Shown here: positions 52,733 to 57,586 of the stretch, one piece after another
How the letters are laid out: every line of letters begins with the position of its first letter
Position numbering within the stretch: the first letter of the stretch is position 1
Assembly: GCA_039024915.1 (NCBI GenBank)
Contig: JBCCPK010000008.1
Span: 1 to 57,586 of the forward strand
DNA from: Pseudomonadota bacterium
Lineage (GTDB): Bacteria > Pseudomonadota > Alphaproteobacteria > Rhizobiales > MH13
Length of the DNA stretch: 57,586 bases
Reading direction: 5' to 3'
Notes under the pieces: generated by a model
Told to the model about the DNA's origin: nothing
The model's input: the letters and a program-made list of their open reading frames with translations, nothing else
Database searches by the model: none
Position numbers and translations under genes: made by a program

Positions 52733-54254
52733 ACTGCTTACCCCAGACCAGATGGGGCGGTGCGACGCGCTGGCGATCGCTGCTGGAACCCCAGGCACAA
52801 CCTTGATGGCGCGCGCGGGTGCGGCCCTGTTTGAGGCGGTCAAGACGCATGTTGAGCCTGGCGGCAAGGTGCTTGTCGCGTGTGGCCCCGGCAACAATGG
52901 CGGCGATGGCTATGTTCTGGCGAAGTTTCTGGCCGCCGCCGGGTATCACAGTACGGTTTTGGCGTTGGGTAACCCGGCCAACCTGACCGGTGATGCTGCA
53001 TGGGCCCATGAAACCTGGGGTGGTCTTGCTATCACTCCATCCATGCTTGACCCGGGGACGTACCGGCAGCAGGACTTGCTGGTCGACGCGTTGTTTGGTG
53101 CTGGCTTGTCGCGCGGGCTTGAGGGCGAAGCCGCGCAGCTGGTTGGGTACTTCAACGACGCCGACCGCCCGGTCCTCTCGGTGGACCTGCCTTCGGGGCT
53201 TGACGGCCGCACAGGCCAGCCGCTCGGCCCCAGTATCCACGCCACGCAAACGGTGACCTTTCATCGTCGCAAGCCCGGTCATGTGCTGTTGCCCGGTCGC
53301 AACCTGTGCGGAGAGGTTCTTGTTGCCGATATCGGGATCGATAGCGCGGCATGTGCCGACGTAGGTTTTGCCGCTCGGCTTACCGGGCCGGGCCTGACCA
53401 AACCGCTGCAAACGCCAGCGCCGCTGGACAGCCACAAATATGATCGCGGGGCGGCGTTGATCATGGCTGGACCTTTGGAGACAGCCGGAGCAGGGCTCCT
53501 GGCAGCACAGGCTGCCTTGCGAACCGGGGCCGGGCTGGTGACGCTGGGGGGCTCGCGCACGCTGCATGAGGCGAGCCTTGGGGTCTCGCCGGCCTTGATG
53601 CGCGCGCTTGTCGAAACCCCAGCCAATCTGGCCCGTGTGCTGGCAAATCCAAAGCTGTCGGTTTGTGCGCTTGGCCCGGGCCTGGCCCCCGATGAGGCGA
53701 CCCGCCAACTTGTTTACGCGGTCCTGCAGTCCTCCGCTTCGGTCGTGCTCGATGCGGGCGCTTTGACTGCCTTTGCAGGTATGCGCGACATGATGCTGGA
53801 CGCGATCCACGGCCGCAAAGCGCCCACGATTCTGACACCGCACGCTGGCGAGTTTGCAAGGTTGTTCGGCCCGATGGACCCGGACGTCTCGAAGATCGAA
53901 GCGGCCCAACGGGCGGCGGGGCTCTCGGGCGCCGTCATTGTGCTCAAAGGCGCAGATACGGTGATTGCCCCGCCCGATGGGGATACCACGGGTGCATTTG
54001 TCAACGCTAACGCACCACCGTGGCTCGCGACAGCAGGATCTGGCGATGTTTTGTGCGGCATCATCGCCGGTCTTGTTGCCCGGTATGGTGGCTCCGCCAA
54101 ACCTAGCGCGCTGTGCGCACTTGGCGTTTGGTTGCACGGCGCGGCGGCGCAGGCAGCTGGCCCCGCGTTGATTGCAAGCGATCTCGAGGGCGCTTTGCAC
54201 GATGTTCTCGACGATCTGCTGCCAGCGGATTTCCTGCCGCTCAACGCACCGTAA
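52725..54254 (+). CDS. nnr: Bifunctional NAD(P)H-hydrate epimerase / ADP-dependent dehydratase
   Basis: 509 residues from ATG 52725. N-terminal YjeF_N epimerase (residues about 1-205): GPGNNGGDGYVLA, VDALFGAGLSR and VDLPSGLDGRTG. C-terminal carbohydrate-kinase-like dehydratase: ALGPGLAPD, LTPHAGEFARL and ATAGSGDVLCGIIAGL. It repairs damaged NADHX/NADPHX. It overlaps recX; ATG 52698 is an alternative start. Confidence 0.95.
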   Translation: MDELLTPDQMGRCDALAIAAGTPGTTLMARAGAALFEAVKTHVEPGGKVLVACGPGNNGGDGYVLAKFLAAAGYHSTVLALGNPANLTGDAAWAHETWGGLAITPSMLDPGTYRQQDLLVDALFGAGLSRGLEGEAAQLVGYFNDADRPVLSVDLPSGLDGRTGQPLGPSIHATQTVTFHRRKPGHVLLPGRNLCGEVLVADIGIDSAACADVGFAARLTGPGLTKPLQTPAPLDSHKYDRGAALIMAGPLETAGAGLLAAQAALRTGAGLVTLGGSRTLHEASLGVSPALMRALVETPANLARVLANPKLSVCALGPGLAPDEATRQLVYAVLQSSASVVLDAGALTAFAGMRDMMLDAIHGRKAPTILTPHAGEFARLFGPMDPDVSKIEAAQRAAGLSGAVIVLKGADTVIAPPDGDTTGAFVNANAPPWLATAGSGDVLCGIIAGLVARYGGSAKPSALCALGVWLHGAAAQAAGPALIASDLEGALHDVLDDLLPADFLPLNAP

Positions 54255-54409
54255 GCACACCCGCTCAGGGGCGGGTCGACCCCAGGGGCAAGGCTAACTC
54301 GCTTGCTCATAAAACGCTCGCAAGGATGCTCGAAAAGCTGTCGGACCAATTGTCGGATAAATTGTCTTGCGGGACCGCTTGACTCTTTTTGGATTCGATT
54401 CCTAAATGA

Positions 54410-54424
54410 GAACAAAAGTGGAAC
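54410..54424. promoter_or_regulatory. LexA (SOS) box, GAAC-N7-GAAC
   Basis: GAACAAAAGTGGAAC is the reverse complement form of the alphaproteobacterial LexA box GTTC-N7-GTTC, with the exact seven-base spacer. It lies 108 bp upstream of the imuA GTG, so damage induction of imuA-imuB is expected. Confidence 0.85.
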
Positions 54425-54433
54425 AAATATCTC

Positions 54434-54460
54434 TGTACGATTGCCAGATACAATCGTGCA
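54434..54460 (+). promoter_or_regulatory. Hairpin in the imuA leader
   Basis: TGTACGATTG pairs with CAATCGTGCA (10 bp, one G-U) around CCAGATA. It lies about 70 bp before the imuA start and downstream of the LexA box, so it may be in the leader RNA. Confidence 0.5.
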
Positions 54461-54532
54461 GGGCCTTAAAACATTGATATCACAAATGAACGTGGAGCAA
54501 GCCCGGCTGTTCCGCGAACGGGAAGGTTGTGC

Positions 54533-55582
54533 GTGATATACGCTGAAAACCGCGACAGAAATAAAAGCGACACGCGCCGCAAACGGCAGATGCAGGCTTT
54601 GGAAGCCACCATCGCCAAGCTTGAAGGCCGCGTGACAGGCTTTGAAGCCGATGCGCGGGCACCAGCACGCAGTTTCGATGCGGCTGGCCAAGCCGTACAA
54701 CCCTGGCGGCTGGGAACAGAGGCGTTGGACCGGTATCTGCCCCATGGGCTGGCGCTGCGCGGGGTGCACGACATCACGCCGGAAATGCCAGTGTTCACGC
54801 CGGCAGCAGGCCTGTTCGCACAATGCCTTGTGCAGCGCTTCATCATGAGCGCCAAGCGCCCCGGCCCGGTGGCCTATGTGCAGGTTGAGACGGTGGCGCG
54901 CGAATATGGCCGGCCCTACGGCCCCGGACTGTGCCAGCCGATCATGGCGGACGGCCTTTCGGACGGTCCCGGCAATTCTCTGGGGTCGCTGGCAAGCCGC
55001 CTCCTGTGCATCCGCGTCCGACACCAGCGCGATCTTGCGCAGACCCTCGAAGATGCGGTGCGCACGGCGGGTCTTGCTGCCGTGATCGGCGAAGGGGCCG
55101 CATTGCCGTTCAAGATGACCAAGCGGCTCGATCGGGCGAGCCAGACCAGCGGTGTCCCGCTGGTGATGGTGCATGCTTGCGGGACGCGCGACGCGTCGGC
55201 GGCGAGCACCCGCTGGATGCTGCGGCCAGCCCGCGGTCCCGGTGACCATGATGACCCCAAGGCGCCGGGCGCGCCAGGTTTTCACCTTCGTCTTTCCCGC
55301 ATCAGACACGGATCAGGCTCTGTTCCTGCGGAACAACCGCTGCACTCACCCGGCTCTGTTCCTGCGGAACAACCGCTCATGTCACCCGGCAGTTTCAGCT
55401 GTCCGGGCGATGACAGGATTTTTCATGTTCACTGGGACCCAACCACGTTGGCTTTCGATCTGGTTTCCCCGCTTCGCCATGGACAGGTGTCTGGCGATGG
55501 AACGCAGGGCGCACAGATTTCGAGCAGTCGTTCCGCAGGAACGGAGCGAGAAATCAAACAGCAATGGCGCAACACAGGCTAG
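54533..55582 (+). CDS. imuA: ImuA, RecA-like protein of the mutasome, with a repeat insertion
   Basis: 349 residues from GTG 54533, chosen because GGAAGG lies six bases upstream. The RecA-like fold is recognisable by LGTEALDRYLPHGLALRGVHDI, FIMSAKRPGPVAYVQVE and VRTAGLAAVIGEG. ImuA works with ImuB and DnaE2 in translesion synthesis. Near the C-terminus, residues about 262-285 contain two copies of the 12-residue GSVPAEQPL(H/M)S-P unit between LRLSRIRHG and DDRIFHVHWD, an insertion not expected in the family. The last 158 bp overlap imuB. Confidence 0.85.
   Translation: MIYAENRDRNKSDTRRKRQMQALEATIAKLEGRVTGFEADARAPARSFDAAGQAVQPWRLGTEALDRYLPHGLALRGVHDITPEMPVFTPAAGLFAQCLVQRFIMSAKRPGPVAYVQVETVAREYGRPYGPGLCQPIMADGLSDGPGNSLGSLASRLLCIRVRHQRDLAQTLEDAVRTAGLAAVIGEGAALPFKMTKRLDRASQTSGVPLVMVHACGTRDASAASTRWMLRPARGPGDHDDPKAPGAPGFHLRLSRIRHGSGSVPAEQPLHSPGSVPAEQPLMSPGSFSCPGDDRIFHVHWDPTTLAFDLVSPLRHGQVSGDGTQGAQISSSRSAGTEREIKQQWRNTG
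55316..55387 (+). repeat. 36-bp hairpin minisatellite, two units inside imuA
   Basis: Two consecutive units (55316-55351 and 55352-55387), each carrying the hairpin TGTTCC-TGC-GGAACA at unit positions 6-20. A degenerate third unit may follow (GGCAGTTTCAGCTG...). The same unit fills imuB at 55602-55853. Confidence 0.92.
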
Positions 55583-57581
55583 TGGTTGGACCGCTTTGAG
55601 TGGCTCCGGGCTTTCAGCCCGACCGACATTGTCACCTGGCTCCGGGCTTTCAGCCCGACCGCTGCACTCACCTGGCTCCGTTCCTGCGGAACAACCGGCA
55701 TTGTCGCCCGGCTCCGGGCCTTCAGCCCGACCGCTGCACTCACCTGGCTCTGTTCCTGCGGAACAACCGCTCATGTCACCTGGCTCCGGGCCTTCAGCCC
55801 GACCGCTGCACTCACCCGGCTCTGTTCCTGCGGAACAAACGCTGCAAGCCCCAGAGCAGCAAAATGCAGCGTCTGCACCCCAGGCACATAAGGACGGAGA
55901 TGCATCAGAAAACCCACGCGTCCTCGTCGAACTGAGCGCGCGCGGTCCGCGCATCACCGCCGCCAACGCAGCCGGCTTCCAGGCTGGCGCGCAAATCGGT
56001 CAACGGCTGCACGATGCCCGTGCAGCCTGCCCGCATTTGCAAGTCGATTATGCCGACGAAGAAGGTGATGCGGCCATGCTTGAGCGTATGACCCGCTTTG
56101 CGCTGCGCTTCTCGCCGATTGTCGCCCCCGATGGGCTGACGGCCACCGATGCCGGGCTGATGATCGATACCGCTGGCTGTGCCCATCTGTTCGGTGGCGA
56201 GCAGGCGATGGTGGAAACAGTGGTCGCGCGGTTCACCCAGCTCGGCTTTCTGACGCTCGCAGGGCTTGCGCCAACTCCCTTGGCCGCGCGCGCGCTGGCG
56301 CGTTACGGCCACGACCCGGACGCTGATCAGCCACCGCCTGTTCTTGGCGACCCATGGTCTCACGGTCATGCTTCCAGCGGACATGCCTCCGATGATCACT
56401 GCTCGGATGAACCGGGAAAATCCAGAGATCGCAACCGCATAGAACCCAACGCTTTCGATGCCTTCCCCATCGAAGCCCTGATGCTCGACGAGGACCGGGT
56501 CACGCTTCTGACCCGGCTGGGCCTCAAGACCATCCGTGCGCTGCGCCGCGTGCCCCGTTCGGCGCTCGAAAGGCGGTTCCGTTCCCGCCAGGCGGCACAA
56601 TCGGTGCAGCTGAGGCTCGACCAACTGTTCGGTGATGTGGCTGAACCGATCACCCCGATCCGCCCGCCAGAACCCTACCGAACCGCCCTCGCCTGTCCCG
56701 AGCCGATCATGGAGGTGACCGGTATCGAATGGGCGCTACGGGACATGCTGGCGCGGCTTGAAGGGCGGCTGGAACGCGAGGGCCTTGGTGCGCGCCGTTT
56801 CCGCCTGCATGCGTTCACCGTTGATGGATCGTCAAGTCAGGTACCCGTTCAGCTGTCGCGCGCGGGCCGCGATGCCCAGGGGCTGATGCGGTTGTTCACC
56901 GAGCGGTTGCAGGCGATCGATCCGGGCTTTGGTATCGAAGCGTTCGTGCTTGCCGCTGAAGGCACCGAACCGATGGATGCAAGCCAGACCGGATGGGTGC
57001 CGTCGGTGGTTGCGGGCGGTGGTGGCGATGCGCTGCGCCTTGATGAGGATGTCATGGCGCTGGTCGACCGGCTTGCCAACCGGTTTGGCGCGCTTGCCGC
57101 CTTTCAACTGCAGCCGGTTGCGAGCCATGTGCCCGAACAGGCGTCCAACGCTGTGGCTGCCGGACATCTGGGCCAAAGCCCGCGTGTGGCAGGGTCGCCT
57201 GCCGCCGCGTCCTGGCAGCATTGGCAGGATGAAGCGCCCCACACGGCGCCGCGCCCGGCCCGGCTTCTCGACAGGCCCGAGCCCGCTGATGTGGTCGCCG
57301 CGATCCCCGATGGGCCGCCTGCACAGCTCGTCTGGCGTCGGGTGCGGCGCGGCATCGTGCGCGCCCGAGGGCCGGAGAGGATCGCCGCGCCATGGTGGCA
57401 AGACAATGGCCAGAGCGCAGATGAAGAGGCCGGCAAACGGGCGGGGATGCGCGTGCGCGATTATTACGATGTCGAAGATGGCGAAGGCCGCCGCTACTGG
57501 GTGTTCCGGGCGGGGCTTTACGGCGACCTATCAGGTGACGACCAAGCGCCCGAATGGTTTGTCCATGGGTTGTTTCAGTAA
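55425..57581 (+). CDS. imuB: ImuB, catalytically dead Y-family polymerase homologue, with a repeat insertion
   Basis: 718 residues from ATG 55425 (AGGA seven bases upstream). The N-terminal RWLSIWFPRFAMDR and later VLVELSARGPRITAANAAG, APDGLTATDAGLMIDTAGCAHLFGG follow the Y-family fold but lack the catalytic acidic residues, as normal for ImuB. The C-terminus has the conserved SHVPEQA, LVWRRVRRGIVRARGPERIA and YWVFRAGLYGD stretches. Residues about 60-143 are seven 12-residue repeats of the minisatellite, placed between two core strands. A second poorly conserved insert lies near 56350-56445 (GHASSGHASDDHCSDE). The excess over typical ImuB (about 500-530 residues) fits these inserts. dnaE2 would be expected beyond the right edge. 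Confidence 0.9.
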   Translation: MFTGTQPRWLSIWFPRFAMDRCLAMERRAHRFRAVVPQERSEKSNSNGATQASGWTALSGSGLSARPTLSPGSGLSARPLHSPGSVPAEQPALSPGSGPSARPLHSPGSVPAEQPLMSPGSGPSARPLHSPGSVPAEQTLQAPEQQNAASAPQAHKDGDASENPRVLVELSARGPRITAANAAGFQAGAQIGQRLHDARAACPHLQVDYADEEGDAAMLERMTRFALRFSPIVAPDGLTATDAGLMIDTAGCAHLFGGEQAMVETVVARFTQLGFLTLAGLAPTPLAARALARYGHDPDADQPPPVLGDPWSHGHASSGHASDDHCSDEPGKSRDRNRIEPNAFDAFPIEALMLDEDRVTLLTRLGLKTIRALRRVPRSALERRFRSRQAAQSVQLRLDQLFGDVAEPITPIRPPEPYRTALACPEPIMEVTGIEWALRDMLARLEGRLEREGLGARRFRLHAFTVDGSSSQVPVQLSRAGRDAQGLMRLFTERLQAIDPGFGIEAFVLAAEGTEPMDASQTGWVPSVVAGGGGDALRLDEDVMALVDRLANRFGALAAFQLQPVASHVPEQASNAVAAGHLGQSPRVAGSPAAASWQHWQDEAPHTAPRPARLLDRPEPADVVAAIPDGPPAQLVWRRVRRGIVRARGPERIAAPWWQDNGQSADEEAGKRAGMRVRDYYDVEDGEGRRYWVFRAGLYGDLSGDDQAPEWFVHGLFQ
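55530..55547 (-). repeat. Inverted partial copy of the 36-bp unit in the imuA/imuB overlap
   Basis: GTTCCGCAGGAACGGAGC is the reverse complement of bases 3-20 of unit variant B3. It keeps the 5+3+5 hairpin and lies where imuA and imuB overlap, so both reading frames pass through it. Confidence 0.8.
55602..55853 (+). repeat. 36-bp hairpin minisatellite, seven tandem units inside imuB
   Basis: Units begin at 55602, 55638, 55674, 55710, 55746, 55782 and 55818, each exactly 36 bp, order A-A-B-A'-B-A'-B. Type A carries the hairpin CGGGCT-TTC-AGCCCG, type A' has one changed base (CGGGCC), type B carries TGTTCC-TGC-GGAACA, always at unit positions 6-20. Flanks (GGCTC before, ACCGCTGCACTCACC-like after) are nearly constant. 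Translation: GSGLSARP, GSGPSARP or GSVPAEQP plus LHSP, TLSP, ALSP, LMSP or LQAP. Confidence 0.97.
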
Positions 57582-57586
57582 CTGCG

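Larger units (their letters stand above)
54255..54532 (+). other. Promoter and leader region of imuA
   Basis: About 280 bp holding the LexA box (54410-54424) and a 10-bp hairpin (54434-54460). Direct repeats of the type AATTGTC appear near 54345-54365. No gene seen. Confidence 0.5.

Noticed and set aside
52587-55309. Two long minus-strand frames opposite nnr and imuA
   Set aside because: High-GC shadow frames; no recognisable domains, while the plus-strand proteins match known families over their whole length.
55316-55853. CRISPR array
   Set aside because: The 36-bp spacing looks CRISPR-like, but there are no unique spacers: units abut directly, and they lie inside coding sequence with constant frame.
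55382-55966. Minus-strand frame across the repeat array (GTEPGECSGRAEGPEPGD-like)
   Set aside because: The 36-bp unit contains no stop in several frames, so long frames arise by repetition; imuB is the real gene by homology on both sides.

Overview
The window looks like a chromosomal segment of an alphaproteobacterium, most likely of the Hyphomicrobiales (rhizobial/Brucella-like) lineage. Indicators are the pckA-chvI-chvG-hprK-EIIA-HPr block, a RegB/RegA (ActS/ActR) pair, a TIGR02300 acidic protein, BA14K-type small proteins, an MmcB protein, a FliK plus FhlB-like pair, and an imuA-imuB locus preceded by an alphaproteobacterial LexA box (GAAC-N7-GAAC). This placement is inferred from gene content; no rRNA gene is present.

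Layout. 1-2195: 5' part of an RTX-type calcium-binding repeat protein gene (minus strand, running off the left edge), followed by an AraC-family regulator with a CRP-type site upstream. 4326-14460: a tightly overlapping minus-strand operon with a ribose-type ABC importer (binding protein, double ATPase, two permeases), an SMP-30-type lactonase, and five enzymes matching L-threonate and D-erythronate catabolism (LtnD, OtnK, OtnC, OtnI, DenD). A divergent LacI-type repressor (14608-15630) faces it across two palindromic operators. 15992-16067: tRNA-Ala(GGC). 16280-23746: a housekeeping stretch with a TIGR02300 protein, aroA, cmk, rpsA, sppA, ihfB, a LapA-domain protein and an ornithine-cyclodeaminase-like enzyme. 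23768-30009: the PTS-related regulatory block (HPr, EIIA-Man, HprK), ChvG/ChvI and, divergently, pckA.

30058-46499: a gamma-glutamyltransferase-like protein, a double-VOC protein fused to a membrane tail, DNA polymerase I, an acyltransferase-3, a PBP1A, a YgjP-type metallopeptidase, a VOC protein, a DUF2852 protein, a PHA depolymerase with an unusual C-terminal helix-hairpin-helix-like domain, RegB/RegA and an EAL phosphodiesterase. 46689-48199: a direct duplication carrying two nearly identical BA14K-like secreted proteins with mmcB between them. 48307-50441: fliK and a FhlB-like gene. 50764-54254: a secreted hypothetical protein, an L,D-transpeptidase, recX and the NAD(P)HX repair enzyme. 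54410-57581: LexA box, leader hairpin, imuA and imuB.

The most unusual feature is a 36-bp (12-codon) hairpin-bearing minisatellite. Seven tandem copies lie inside imuB, two lie inside the adjacent imuA, and an inverted hairpin copy lies in the 158-bp imuA/imuB overlap. Units come in two versions whose 15-nt hairpin is swapped as a block while flanking bases stay nearly constant. All nine direct copies are read in the same phase, giving GSVPAEQP- or GS(G)(L/P)SARP-type dodecapeptides. This looks like a protein-coding palindromic element that has amplified inside an SOS mutagenesis locus.
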